Shown: positions 1 to 8,164, numbered from the stretch's first letter. The stretch is DNA of 64,000 bases from Lachnospiraceae bacterium A4 (GCA_000403215.2 KE159564.1:37105-101104), one strand, 5' to 3'. Notes: generated from the sequence alone by a model not told the origin. Numbers and translations: made by a program.

Positions 1-455
1 GCTGCCTTCCTCTCCCTGCTCTATGTAAATCTTTTCGTAGCAGACGAAAATTGTACCTGCAAGGGATTTTACAATATCCCCTTTGTCATCACGGATAACG
101 GCAGGAAATTCAAAATCCACGGTAATTTCGCCGTCCGCAAGTGTGACGTTTTTTATGGTCTCCCTTACCACCGGGCTGCCGTTCACATCCAGTAAGGTCT
201 CACCCGTTTCCATGTCCACGAGACGGGATTCGACTTTATACCTCGTCCCCGGCATAAGCTTCCGATAGGTTATGGTATCATGCACCGTCACGGTTTCCTC
301 CGCGTAGGTTACGTCAACACCCGTCTTGTCATCCCAAAGCCTTGTCGTTATTTCCGGTATGTAAAAAGATTCATGCCAGTCGTACTGCTGTTTGTATTCC
401 AGTACAAGTTTATCCGCCAGATACACCTCGACATCGCTGACATATATCAATGTAG
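1..455 (-). pseudogene. VaFE/Cna-B-type surface protein fragment, open at left edge
   Basis: Reading the minus strand gives about 150 codons with no start codon. The frame opens just after a TGA and runs off the window. Residues such as VYLADKLVLEYK, YIPEITTRLWDD and GTIFVCYEKIYIEQGEEGS match the repeat style of VaFE domains, the isopeptide-forming Ig-like repeats of Gram-positive surface adhesins. The last 57 bases (1-57) are identical to 3456-3512 in another fragment of the same kind, so both probably come from one repetitive gene or a duplicated one. The upstream part is lost: at about 455 the sequence switches into a DUF4320-like gene. I infer a recombination scar; the protein is not translatable as it stands. 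Confidence 0.6.
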
Positions 456-766
456 AAGGGGGTTCCCAGCTGGATGATCCGGCTCATGCCGGACGGAGTG
501 GCTGACTTGTGGGAAGCGTCAATGGAGTAGGAAATGTTTTCTGCCCCTTCAATCTGGGAGCAGAGGGAATTAAACAGTTGTTCTATTTTCCCATTGACGC
601 CTTCGGAGAGCTGGATCTGCTTCACTATCTGGTCTGCACAATAATCCAGCTCCTGTTTGGTGGAGATGATGCTGAACAGGTCCAGGATAAATGCCAGCAG
701 AAGCACCGCTATGAAGATGAACACCACCGTATTGAAACAGCCCTCATCACCATTCTCGCTTTTCAT
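410..766 (-). pseudogene. TadE-like DUF4320-family protein, 3' end replaced
   Basis: The frame begins at the ATG at 766 (MKSENGDEGCFN). It has one hydrophobic helix (about residues 11-30, VFIFIAVLLLAFILD) followed by a soluble part ending in a GTPFYIDI stretch. This matches DUF4320/TadE-like pilin proteins found in conjugative elements of Firmicutes. After FYIDI the frame leaves the family and stops within a few codons, because it runs into the VaFE fragment. The same frame stays open upstream to a TTG at 922, but those 52 residues have no family character, so I prefer 766 although its ribosome site is weak. Probably a remnant of a conjugation module. Confidence 0.5.
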
Positions 767-1040
767 TATGGATGCCAGGTTCCTGCCGGCTATTTTGGAA
801 ATAATGTTGGAATTGCCTTTGGCAACGTAAGACCACCGCTTTTCTGTTGTACCAGGTATAGCATGGATGCCTTTACGGGGAAAGAGCGGAACCGTGCCAA
901 TGCTGTACTGATGCTGTACCAATTTTTACTTACCCCCAAAAAACAGGCAGATCTGGGGAATTGAATACAGCAGGTTTATTGTGGAAAAATAAGAAAAACC
1001 AGGTATCATAAAACAATACTTTATTTTTATGACGTTAATC

Positions 1041-1069
1041 TTGAAATAGGATGATTATTGCTGTATTAT
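1041..1069 (+). promoter_or_regulatory. Sigma-A promoter of the AbiE-type operon
   Basis: TTGAAA (1041-1046), 17-nt spacer, TATTAT (1064-1069), followed by AAAGGAGGAG directly before the ATG at 1089. The start of transcription would fall about 12 nt before the gene. AbiEi-type antitoxins usually repress their own promoter, which fits a promoter this close, but I see no clear operator palindrome. Confidence 0.65.
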
Positions 1070-1088
1070 TAAAGAAAAGGAGGAGTTT

Positions 1089-1853
1089 ATGCTGCTTGAA
1101 TACTATGAAAAATTGCTGCAGTTAAAATGTTTTTCATTTGATGACGCAGCAAAAGTATTTGGGGATGAGCGCAAGGCAAAGAATATACTATACACTCTAA
1201 AGAAAAAGGGGCTGTTGCAGTCAGTACGCCGTAATTATTATGCCACGATAAGCCTGGAAACGAAAGAAGCTGTCGCGGCTCCTTTTGAGATTGCATCATC
1301 CATAACAGAAAACAGTTATATTTCCCATCATTCCGCTTTTGAATTTTACGGGCTTGCAAACCAGGTTTTCTCCGATATATATGTTTCCACGGGGCGGGAT
1401 TTCCGGGAATTTGAGTTTGGCGGGCGGTGGTATCATTGTATGAAGACCAAAAGGGATTTTGGAATATCACTTCAAAAAACGATACGGGTAACAGACATGG
1501 AGAGGACTGTGCTTGATAATATAAAGGATTTTGATAAGGTCGGGGGGCTGGAAGAGCTTTTGCGCTGTCTGGAGATGATCACCGTACTGGATGAAGACAG
1601 ACTGACCACCTATCTTGGAAAGTACCATAACCAGTTCCTGGCGCAGAAGGCAGGATACCTTTTATCTTTTTACCCGCAGCTGAAATTGTCAGATGGATTT
1701 TTTGATTACTGTAAAAAGAACATAGGGAACAGTTCCCGCTATCTCTACCACGATCTGAAAGAAGAAAAGAGTATATTTTCAAAAGAATGGAATTTATGTA
1801 TACCGGAAGATATCATGCAGCTGATGAATGAAGGAGGAGAACCGCTTGTTTAA
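1089..1853 (+). CDS. AbiEi-family antitoxin / transcriptional regulator (type IV TA)
   Basis: 254 aa. An N-terminal winged-helix region (about residues 1-60, with the YTLKKKGLLQSVRRNYYA wing typical of AbiEi_4-type antitoxins) is followed by a C-terminal effector-like domain. It has a consensus promoter and a strong Shine-Dalgarno. Its stop overlaps the start of the nucleotidyltransferase gene by 8 bp, the usual coupling in AbiE loci, where the antitoxin both represses the operon and counteracts the toxin. Known role of the family: abortive phage defence and element stabilisation. The function here is inferred from fold and context. The pair lies between broken surface-protein fragments, so it arrived in, or survived, a rearranged stretch. 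Confidence 0.8.
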   Translation: MLLEYYEKLLQLKCFSFDDAAKVFGDERKAKNILYTLKKKGLLQSVRRNYYATISLETKEAVAAPFEIASSITENSYISHHSAFEFYGLANQVFSDIYVSTGRDFREFEFGGRWYHCMKTKRDFGISLQKTIRVTDMERTVLDNIKDFDKVGGLEELLRCLEMITVLDEDRLTTYLGKYHNQFLAQKAGYLLSFYPQLKLSDGFFDYCKKNIGNSSRYLYHDLKEEKSIFSKEWNLCIPEDIMQLMNEGGEPLV

Positions 1854-2793
1854 TTATACAAAGTCAGAATTGTCAGAAATTGCGAATAAGCAGAATTTCA
1901 TCCGGGATACCCTGGAAAAAGTAGTACGTTTAAGTGAAGTCCTGGATTATATCAACAGTAATCCCATTATGAAAGGCTGCCTTGCATTGAAAGGGGGAAC
2001 CGCCATCAACCTGACAGTCTTCCATCTTCCCAGGCTGTCGGTTGATATTGATCTGGATTATTGTTCAGAAGGAAACCGGGAGGAGATGCTGGGGCAAAGG
2101 CAGAAAATTTCAGAGGACCTGAAAAAATTTATGCAGACGCAGGGATATAGCCTGAATCCCCAAAGCAGGAGCCGCCATAGCCTGGATTCTTTTGTGTTCA
2201 CTTATATAAATCTGGGAGGAATGAGGGATAATATCAAAGTAGAAATAAATTATTCGCTGAGGAGCCATTTGTTTGAGCTGGAAGACAAGCCTGTTCTATC
2301 GGATGCGATCCATATGGAACATTTGATCACCGTGCTTTCGCCTGTTGAACTTTTTGCGGCGAAAATCAATGCGCTACTCAGCCGGGCAGCAGCGAGGGAT
2401 CTCTATGATACATATAACATGATCGATACGGGGCTGTTTTCTAAAGACGAATACGAGATGCTGAGAAAATCGGTGGTGTTTTATACGGCCATATCACAGG
2501 AAGATAATCCAGAAAGATATGATGTGAATGTAATCGATCGGATCAGCATCCGAAAAATAAGGACGGATCTCCTTCCTGTCATTCAAAAGGGAGAATTTAT
2601 AGAACTGGAAAAAATAAAGAACCGTGTAAAGGAATTTTTGTCGGGGTTAATGGTTCTTACAGCGGATGAACAGGATTTTTTGAGAAAATTCAGGGATAAG
2701 GAATATTGCCCGGAACTGCTTTATGATGATGAACAGATCATCAGACGCATCAGTAATCATCCAATGGCATTGTGGAAGATACAGGAACATTAA
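1846..2793 (+). CDS. AbiEii/AbiGii-family nucleotidyltransferase toxin
   Basis: 315 aa from a TTG at 1846. An ATG at 1828 is in frame, but its first codons (AAGGAGGAG) are the ribosome site of the TTG, so I choose the TTG. The nucleotidyltransferase signature is visible: LKGGTAINL about 50 residues in, followed by LSVDIDLDY carrying the two metal-binding aspartates. AbiEii enzymes of this fold modify RNA such as tRNA and stop growth; the paired upstream gene is the antitoxin. Length is normal and the frame is intact, so the system may be functional. It ends 6 bp before the stop of the convergent VaFE fragment. Confidence 0.82.
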   Translation: MFNYTKSELSEIANKQNFIRDTLEKVVRLSEVLDYINSNPIMKGCLALKGGTAINLTVFHLPRLSVDIDLDYCSEGNREEMLGQRQKISEDLKKFMQTQGYSLNPQSRSRHSLDSFVFTYINLGGMRDNIKVEINYSLRSHLFELEDKPVLSDAIHMEHLITVLSPVELFAAKINALLSRAAARDLYDTYNMIDTGLFSKDEYEMLRKSVVFYTAISQEDNPERYDVNVIDRISIRKIRTDLLPVIQKGEFIELEKIKNRVKEFLSGLMVLTADEQDFLRKFRDKEYCPELLYDDEQIIRRISNHPMALWKIQEH

Positions 2794-2798
2794 AACAT

Positions 2799-3782
2799 TT
2801 ATTTTGCGAAATATGTGTAAAATATATAACCCTTCAATTCATATGTAAAACCCGGTATCAGGTTTTCATATGAAAAGGTATCTATAATCGTCGTCAGGCC
2901 GTCTGCAAACGGCGTCTTCGTGAATGTGTCGCTGTCAATCGCACTCGTCCATACCTTCGGCACACGGATGGTCTGGTCCTCGTCCAGAAGAACCTGATGC
3001 TCCGCCACAAGATGCCTTCCCACGCCGTAGCCATTTTCGAGGTACATCCGCTCGTACACCACCAGTGTCCTGCCAGCGAAGATTTCCGCATCGACGTCAA
3101 ACGTCATCCCGCTGCCCTCATGGTTCTCCGGGATGACGTCGCCATATGTGAGGTACTGGTTGTCCTGTAAGTCAAAATCAGCTTTAAAATAGGTCGTGAT
3201 TACCTGTTTCTTCCCGGCATTGTCCACGACAATCTCGCCTGTCGCAGTATCGCGGAGTTCCGACACTAATTTGTATGTGTATTCCGGACGGACTGCCTCG
3301 TAATGCACCGTGTCATATATCTTCATGTCCTTCTCGGCATAAGATATGTGTTCTTCCGTTTTCTGGTCAAGCGCCGTCGTGTCGATATAGGGCATATAGA
3401 TCCGCTGGCTCTCGTCCCAGAAGTCTTCATGGTCCGCGACGAGTACCCATTTCCCGCTGCCTTCCTCTCCCTGCTCTATGTAAATCTTTTCGTAGCAGAC
3501 GAAAATTGTACCATCGGGTACTTTTCCCTCGTTTGCCGTGTCCGCCAGATCCAGTACCTCGAAAAATAATTCGTCCTGCCCTGCATCCGATATGTGCAGG
3601 GACTCTCCGTCGTCACCATATCTGTAAACCAGATGTTTCTCCCCAGCTTTAGTGACATCCGCGATATAAACTTCATAACCGTCATCAGGAACCAGTTCGA
3701 TTTCAACTCCATCCCCTGGTGTAAATGCCCATATGGAACCATCGTTATCGACCTGATCCAGTCTGCCTTCCTCATTTACCAT
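2799..3782 (-). pseudogene. VaFE/Cna-B-type surface protein fragment, truncated at both ends
   Basis: The open frame is 327 aa. It contains at least two VaFE-like repeats (TYKLVSELRDTATGE, GTIFVCYEKIYIEQG, RTLVVYERMYLENG, FTYELKGYI). No signal peptide precedes it: the frame begins at an internal methionine, and a stop lies a few codons upstream. It ends abruptly in FYTYFAK beside the AbiEii stop, with no LPxTG anchor. Complete VaFE proteins are much longer, secreted and sortase-anchored. I read this as an internal piece left by deletion or recombination, related to the fragment at 1-455 through an exact 57-nt repeat. Expression is unlikely to give a surface protein. Confidence 0.6.
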
Positions 3783-4217
3783 TATATTTAAATCAGGTAT
3801 CCTGTCACGGACTCAGGACGGCAGCAGGATTTGGTATTAACAAGAAATGTATTTAAAAAATGGTTTACATTAAATAAAAGTTTGACCGTAACATGAAGGG
3901 CTGCTACATGGAACTGTGGAAATCCGACTGCGATGTGGAACGTGCCACATGTGAATATGAAGCACGCCACGGGAAGGGGATACAATAGGTTTCAAACCTG
4001 AAATGAATCAAAAAACTATCCGGCACGGACATACGCCCGCCGAACAATTTTTTTGACCTTTATGGACAGCAGTTGGTGTCCTGTCCTGCTGGACGAAAAC
4101 TGAACATAAGATATAAAACTGAACCGGGAAAACAAATACAAAAAGACGGAAAACAGCATTCCTGCTGCCCCCCGTCCCGTAACATTATTCCGTCAGTAAC
4201 GTCGCCGTCCCGGTGCA
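3783..4217. other. Intergenic stretch without a convincing gene
   Basis: 435 bp between the VaFE fragment and the secreted hydrolase. A 31-codon frame on the plus strand (3893-3988, starting MKGCYMELWKSD) reads like a fragment of a protein but has no ribosome site. Two copies of the 10-mer GGCAGCAGGA occur, at 3820-3829 (plus) and 4160-4169 (minus). No clear terminator follows the gene ending at 4218. Confidence 0.4.
3820..3829 (+). repeat. Recurring intergenic 10-mer GGCAGCAGGA
   Basis: The same 10-mer is found at 3820 (+), 4160 (-), 5307 (-), 5441 (+), 6397 (-), 9464 (+) and 11212 (+). All are outside intact genes, and I saw it nowhere else in the window. Flanks mostly differ, except that the copies at 9464 and 11212 lie in a longer repeat. 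Function unknown. Confidence 0.5.
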
Positions 4218-5114
4218 TCAATACTCGTAGTGCCATATATAGCGGAGGCATGCATCAAGTTCAGCCCAGCTGATAAACCTCCCCCAGTGCATTTTCATGT
4301 CACTGTTCTGGTTTGATTCCACCACAGTTATGCCGTCACTGCTACGGGAAAGCACAACCATCACGTGCCCGAGTCCCTCAGAATTCTTGATATACACCTC
4401 GTCGCCTATCCTTAAGGAACTTTCCGCGACGCTGCGGGAAGCTATCGACCTTTTGGGGACGCATCCATCCACGGTCATTAACACGTCGTCATCCCCCTGT
4501 GCGACCCAGCCCACATGGATATCATAAGGATCCCCATACAGTCCGTTTGTGATCCTGGCCGCACCGGAGCTGCAGTTTCCGACCTTCATTCCTTCGGGAT
4601 ACTGCTCCTTGAGCGAGAGAAGCCTTGCCTGCACCTGCTGCTCGGTCCAGCCCACATGGACGTAACCCGCCGCGTCAAACTGCTGCTGCAGTCTCTGCTT
4701 CTCCTGCAGGAATGTTGCCTTGTCAACCTCCTCTCCGTCTGTGAAAAGCCAGAAAGGTCCGTTGCCGATGTCCACCGTGGTCTGCACGGGTGTGGTTACC
4801 GTCGCAGTGTCGGCCGCCGTATCCGCCGTCCCGTCCACGGACTCGCCCCCTGTAGCGCCCTCATACGGAATCCTGCCCTCCTTCTGTCCGAAGTTTACAT
4901 AGTGGCTGTACAGCGCCTCGGGACTCGTCCCTACGGCCGCCGCCACGTCCGGATACAGCGCCGCGTAGTACACCGGGTCGAAGCTGCCGGCGTCCTCCTG
5001 ATCCGCACGCGCGGGACTGGTAACCATCCCTGCGCCTTCCACGGCGCCGAATGCCATTGCCGCCGCCATTGCCCCCACGATAAGTTTCTTTGCAAAATTT
5101 TCTCTTTTTTTCAT
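4218..5114 (-). CDS. Secreted putative cysteine amidase/peptidase
   Basis: 298 aa with a clear signal peptide (MKKRENFAKKLIVGAMAAAMAFGAV, cleavage near residues 30-38, after SPARA). Residues about 45-85 form a short repeat-like domain (YYAALYPDVAAAVG...HYVNFGQKEGR) common in secreted Lachnospiraceae proteins. A Thr/Ala-rich linker follows. The C-terminal half has a papain/CHAP-like layout: NCSSGA (candidate nucleophile Cys), GDEVYI, GHVMVV (candidate His) and VVESN (candidate polar residue). That suggests cell-wall cleavage, as needed by conjugative elements, but the exact family is not certain. AAAGGAGG precedes the ATG. A TTGACA promoter lies 240 bp upstream, so the leader may be long. Confidence 0.6.
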   Translation of the reverse strand: MKKRENFAKKLIVGAMAAAMAFGAVEGAGMVTSPARADQEDAGSFDPVYYAALYPDVAAAVGTSPEALYSHYVNFGQKEGRIPYEGATGGESVDGTADTAADTATVTTPVQTTVDIGNGPFWLFTDGEEVDKATFLQEKQRLQQQFDAAGYVHVGWTEQQVQARLLSLKEQYPEGMKVGNCSSGAARITNGLYGDPYDIHVGWVAQGDDDVLMTVDGCVPKRSIASRSVAESSLRIGDEVYIKNSEGLGHVMVVLSRSSDGITVVESNQNSDMKMHWGRFISWAELDACLRYIWHYEY

Positions 5115-5353
5115 TTTAATGTCCTCCTTTTCTTCGTTTCATCTTGTATTGCCGTTTTTAATATGGCAGTACGTTATAAATACTTTTTTGTTTTTAAGTG
5201 TTTACCCTCCAAATGCTACGCCGCATTCTATCCATCGTTCATATGGTTCCTCCTCGTTTCTATACTTCAGGCAGCGGCATCCCGCCGTCCACTAGATCTT
5301 TCCATCTCCTGCTGCCATGCCGGTTTGGAGAAAATCAGTGTATCCTAATAAGT

Positions 5354-5383
5354 ATTTTATCTCATTATGATGAATTTTGTCAA
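5354..5383 (-). promoter_or_regulatory. Promoter with long leader toward the secreted hydrolase gene
   Basis: On the minus strand TTGACA (5383-5378) is followed after 18 nt by TAAAAT (5359-5354). The bases GAGATAAAAT around the -10 are identical to those of the promoter at 6295-6324, which suggests shared origin or shared control. Transcription would run through about 230 nt before the ATG at 5114, passing one GGCAGCAGGA copy. Confidence 0.6.
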
Positions 5384-5537
5384 CATGACACGATAAATCA
5401 ATTTCCAGTCCCGCCGATGCCATATTCCAGCGCATATACAGGCAGCAGGAATACCTACCCTGCCTATAGCAGAATTCTTCCCCGCAGTAAGACTGCAGGG
5501 AGTTCTTTACTATGCTGCAGTATTGAATGAAATCTAC

Positions 5538-5576
5538 AAAAAAAGAAGCAGTATCTCTAAATACTGCTTCTTTTTA
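5538..5576. terminator. Bidirectional intrinsic terminator
   Basis: An 11-bp perfect stem, AGAAGCAGTAT / ATACTGCTTCT, with a 6-nt loop, A-rich on the left and five T on the right. It works on either strand. On the minus strand it would end the transcript of the signal peptidase gene at 5718-6254. Confidence 0.8.
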
Positions 5577-5717
5577 ATCATACATTATCCAAAAACCCAA
5601 AATCAGAAAATACAGAAATCAGTTCATGTATGTCAGTCTTTTCTCAATACTGTTCTGGAGCAGGACGGATATTACCAGATTCTGCAATGTTTTAACCGGC
5701 CGGATCTGTGATTCTTT

Positions 5718-6254
5718 TTAGTTTCTAATATAATCCAGATTCCCACAGTTTTTCAGGGGAGATATGATAAATTTCGCTTTTCCCACGATATTTTCAAGCG
5801 GAACATATTTTTCTGTCCAGAACCGGCTGTCGTTTGACTGGTTCCTGTTATCCCCGAGAAAAAAATAACACCCATCAGGCACCACATAAATGCCGTCCCC
5901 CCTGCCGTTCATCGGTCTTCTTATAAATGAATCATCCAGTTCCGTTCCGTCTGCATAAACACATCCGCCCGACACCTCGATGGTCTCTCCGGGCAGCCCG
6001 ATAACGCGTTTGACAAACAGCTCATCCGGACTGTCCGGGGGATAGAAAAAAAGTATGTCATATCTTTCAATGTCCTCCCCTTCGATGCCATACCGCGTAC
6101 CCAGAATCAGATCGCCGGTTTTTATTGTATCCTCCATGCTGCCTGACACTGCCCGGTCCAGACGCCACACCGTACTAAATAAAATAAAAAAAATTAACAT
6201 GCCACACACATAAACAGCAAAGATTTTTAACATTCTTTTCGTAAATTTATCCAT
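5718..6254 (-). CDS. Type I signal peptidase (first of two paralogues)
   Basis: 178 aa. One N-terminal membrane helix (about residues 10-30) is followed by the catalytic Ser in VSGSMEDT, the catalytic Lys in FVKRVIGLPGE, and the conserved GDNRNQSNDSR box. All signatures of bacterial type I leader peptidases are present, so it should be active on the outer face of the membrane. Its neighbours encode or encoded secreted and surface proteins, so I infer a role in processing those. It is clearly paralogous to the gene at 6416-6937. It has its own TTGACA promoter and a terminator about 140 bp downstream. Confidence 0.88.
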   Translation of the reverse strand: MDKFTKRMLKIFAVYVCGMLIFFILFSTVWRLDRAVSGSMEDTIKTGDLILGTRYGIEGEDIERYDILFFYPPDSPDELFVKRVIGLPGETIEVSGGCVYADGTELDDSFIRRPMNGRGDGIYVVPDGCYFFLGDNRNQSNDSRFWTEKYVPLENIVGKAKFIISPLKNCGNLDYIRN

Positions 6255-6294
6255 AAATCCCTCTCTTTTAAGGTTTTATCTATCCACACGAACC

Positions 6295-6324
6295 ATTTTA
6301 TCTCTTATTGTTTAAAATTGTCAA
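6295..6324 (-). promoter_or_regulatory. Promoter of the first signal peptidase gene
   Basis: TTGACA (6324-6319), 18-nt spacer, TAAAAT (6300-6295), read on the minus strand. Spacing and the GAGATAAAAT -10 context equal those of the promoter at 5354-5383. The leader to the ATG at 6254 is about 35 nt. Confidence 0.65.
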
Positions 6325-6415
6325 CATTGACTTGCATGGATTCGTATGGCCTGTTTCTTCCATATAATATAGATATAAAACGGACAGCCGTATTTATCCT
6401 GCTGCCCCCTGTCAT

Positions 6416-6937
6416 CTATACAGCCCCGATGTTTTTAAAGGGAAAGACTATAAACTTCGCTTTCCCCTCGACATTTTCAACCGGCACATACTTTTCCGTC
6501 CAGAACCTGCTGTCGTCTGACTGGTTGCGGTTATCGCCCATAACGAAATAACAGCCGTCCGGTACCACATAAGTGCCATCCCCCTTTGTGTTCATCGGAT
6601 TTTTTACAAAGGAATCATCCAGCCTGACGCCGTCCGCATATACGCTTCCGTCGCAGACCACGACCGTTTCTCCCGGAAGTCCGATCACCCTCTTGATATA
6701 GACCGTATCCGGTTCGTCAGGCGGAGCGAAAACCAGTATGTCATACCGTTCTATATCCCCCTCCCCAATATCATACCTTGTGCCAAGCACGAAATCACCC
6801 GTCCTGATCGTGCCCTCCATACTGCCGGATGGTATAAAGTTTAACATCAGTACGGTTCTGGACAGGATTACCGTGGCTGCCCATAACATACAGTACCCCG
6901 CCAGGAACCGCAGAAGCCTTTTCTCAAATATATCCAT
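6416..6937 (-). CDS. Type I signal peptidase (second paralogue)
   Basis: 173 aa with the same layout as its neighbour: N-terminal membrane helix, catalytic Ser in PSGSMEGT, catalytic Lys in YIKRVIGLPGE, and GDNRNQSDDSRFW. The two differ mainly in the membrane anchor and the C-terminal tail. A tandem pair is unusual for one element and suggests either different substrates or a recent duplication. The ribosome site GGGAGG lies before the ATG at 6937. A TATAAT element occurs at about 6990 but its -35 is weak. The transcript end is followed by a GGCAGCAGGA copy at 6397-6406. Confidence 0.88.
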   Translation of the reverse strand: MDIFEKRLLRFLAGYCMLWAATVILSRTVLMLNFIPSGSMEGTIRTGDFVLGTRYDIGEGDIERYDILVFAPPDEPDTVYIKRVIGLPGETVVVCDGSVYADGVRLDDSFVKNPMNTKGDGTYVVPDGCYFVMGDNRNQSDDSRFWTEKYVPVENVEGKAKFIVFPFKNIGAV

Positions 6938-7040
6938 GAAATTTTCCTCCCTTCAGGACATGTGCGGATTTATTGTTTCCATAATATATATTATACGCCA
7001 TGCCTGTATTTAACGGTTTTAGGGAAAACATGGAAGGGGC

Positions 7041-7070
7041 AGAAAACCCCGGACAAAACCGGGGTTTTCT
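7041..7070 (-). terminator. Intrinsic terminator after the MazF-DUF5688 gene
   Basis: A 12-bp stem, AGAAAACCCCGG / CCGGGGTTTTCT, with a 6-nt loop. It begins 9 bp after the stop codon at 7079. The A-rich arm gives a T-rich tail on the minus strand. Confidence 0.8.
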
Positions 7071-7078
7071 ATTTCATG

Positions 7079-7747
7079 TCAGCATATATAAATCCTGCCT
7101 TCTTCCCTGTCATAGCAGTACAGCGAGTACGACAGGATCTCATCCGGCTGCACCTGCGTGTCATTGATTTCCCTGATCATGCTTCTGATTTCTTCCGTCT
7201 CCTTCATGTCTTCAACCGGCAGGATTAGAAGCTCATGTACCGACGAGGGAATGATAAAAAGGCTGCTGCCGGTTCTGTCTGCGAATTCACGGATTAGGCC
7301 GGGATACAGCATGCAGGCCGCCCCTTCTATCTTTTTTATGTTGGTAAGCACATACATTGGCACGCTGTCCGCAGATTCTGCCGTAAACCCATCACAGTCC
7401 GGGTTCTCCGCCCTTATGGCTTCTTCCATGCTTTTTATCTGCCCCTCGTAATCAGTATTTTTAATGCTCCCTATCCACTTCCCCAGCCTGTCCTTGTCTA
7501 TGGAGGTAATCTGTTCCGCCATGGCTGTACATGGTCCGTCCAGCCCGCAGTCATTCAGATGGACATGGGTAGGCAGCTTTTTCTTTTTCACTTTGCTGGT
7601 AACCGGAATTACGGTCACCACCGGCGAAAATTTATTTGCCATGTCGTTGCTGATCACTATTACCGGCCTTATCCCGGCCTGCAGACTTCCCTCTGGCTGC
7701 ATGTCCAGCCGCGTTATGTATATATCCCCGTTTCTGCACATCCGCAT
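7079..7747 (-). CDS. MazF/PemK-like toxin fused to DUF5688-like C-terminal domain
   Basis: 222 aa from the ATG at 7747, which has AAAGGAGAA in front; the frame stays open further upstream without a better site. Residues 1-112 are a MazF/PemK-type ribonuclease fold: GDIYITRLD, GIRPVIVISND, VIPVTSK and the EQITSIDKDRLG helix. Residues about 125-222 look like the end of DUF5688 proteins: MYVLTNIKKIEGAACMLYPG, IIPSSVHELLILP, NDTQVQPDEILSYSLY. MazF toxins cut mRNA and normally are about 110 aa with a separate antitoxin gene. No antitoxin gene is next to it, so the tail may act in its place or direct the enzyme. A strong terminator follows. Confidence 0.7.
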   Translation of the reverse strand: MRMCRNGDIYITRLDMQPEGSLQAGIRPVIVISNDMANKFSPVVTVIPVTSKVKKKKLPTHVHLNDCGLDGPCTAMAEQITSIDKDRLGKWIGSIKNTDYEGQIKSMEEAIRAENPDCDGFTAESADSVPMYVLTNIKKIEGAACMLYPGLIREFADRTGSSLFIIPSSVHELLILPVEDMKETEEIRSMIREINDTQVQPDEILSYSLYCYDREEGRIYIC

Positions 7748-7902
7748 ATTTCTCCTTTCCTTTTTACATTCATCTAAAAGATGGTTTTTTTGCAGGTTAT
7801 TTTTTGCCTTATGCCGTTCCATGTCCCTGCGCAAAATCCACGCCCCTCCGCCGCCGGCAGTCCTGATCCGTTTCCAAAGGATTTTACCTCCTTCCCAAAA
7901 AG

Positions 7903-7935
7903 AAAACGGCCACGGCAAAACTGCCATGGCCATTT
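7903..7935 (-). terminator. Terminator-like hairpin after the frameshifted small gene
   Basis: AAAACGGCCACGGCA pairs with TGCCATGGCCATTTT with one mismatch and a short loop. It starts immediately after the TGA at 7936-7938, which supports that stop as the true end of the small gene upstream. Confidence 0.6.
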
Positions 7936-8164
7936 TCAACCACAAAAATAAGGAGTACATATCATACAAAATGTGAAATAACCGCTTTTATCCTGCAGAA
8001 CCACCCGGCCTGTCAGGTCCCCTGGCCAGATAGCCATCCACTGTTCCAGCATGGCAGGCTCCATGGACAGCACCAGATAACCCGGTCACTGAATGGCTGT
8101 CCCGGCCCATACGCAGCCCTGTGATCCCCCTGCACTTCCTTCCGTCAATCCTGTTTCCTTTCAT
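7936..8164 (-). pseudogene. Small element-borne gene, apparent frameshift
   Basis: A GAGGAGGG site precedes an ATG at 8164. The first frame (MKGNRIDGRKCRGITGLRMG) gives a 58-aa product, but after about 28 codons its sequence turns Gly/Ala-rich and unlike a protein. One base away, a second frame continues sensibly (YLVLSMEPAMLEQWMAIWPG, then RVVLQDKSGYFTF) to a TGA at 7936, directly followed by a hairpin. Joining the two near position 8080 gives about 73 aa. I infer a single-base insertion in CCGGGTTATC; a sequencing error or programmed shift is possible. Function unknown. Confidence 0.45.

Noticed and set aside
767-922. N-terminal extension of the DUF4320-like frame to a TTG
   Set aside because: The 52 extra residues show no family likeness; the start at 766 gives the expected small protein with an N-terminal membrane helix.
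4515-5348. 277-aa plus-strand frame
   Set aside because: Antisense to the secreted hydrolase gene, which has a signal peptide and catalytic motifs.
1-6937. Complete pilus or adhesin operon with sortase
   Set aside because: Only fragments of the surface protein remain, and no sortase gene or LPxTG anchor is present.
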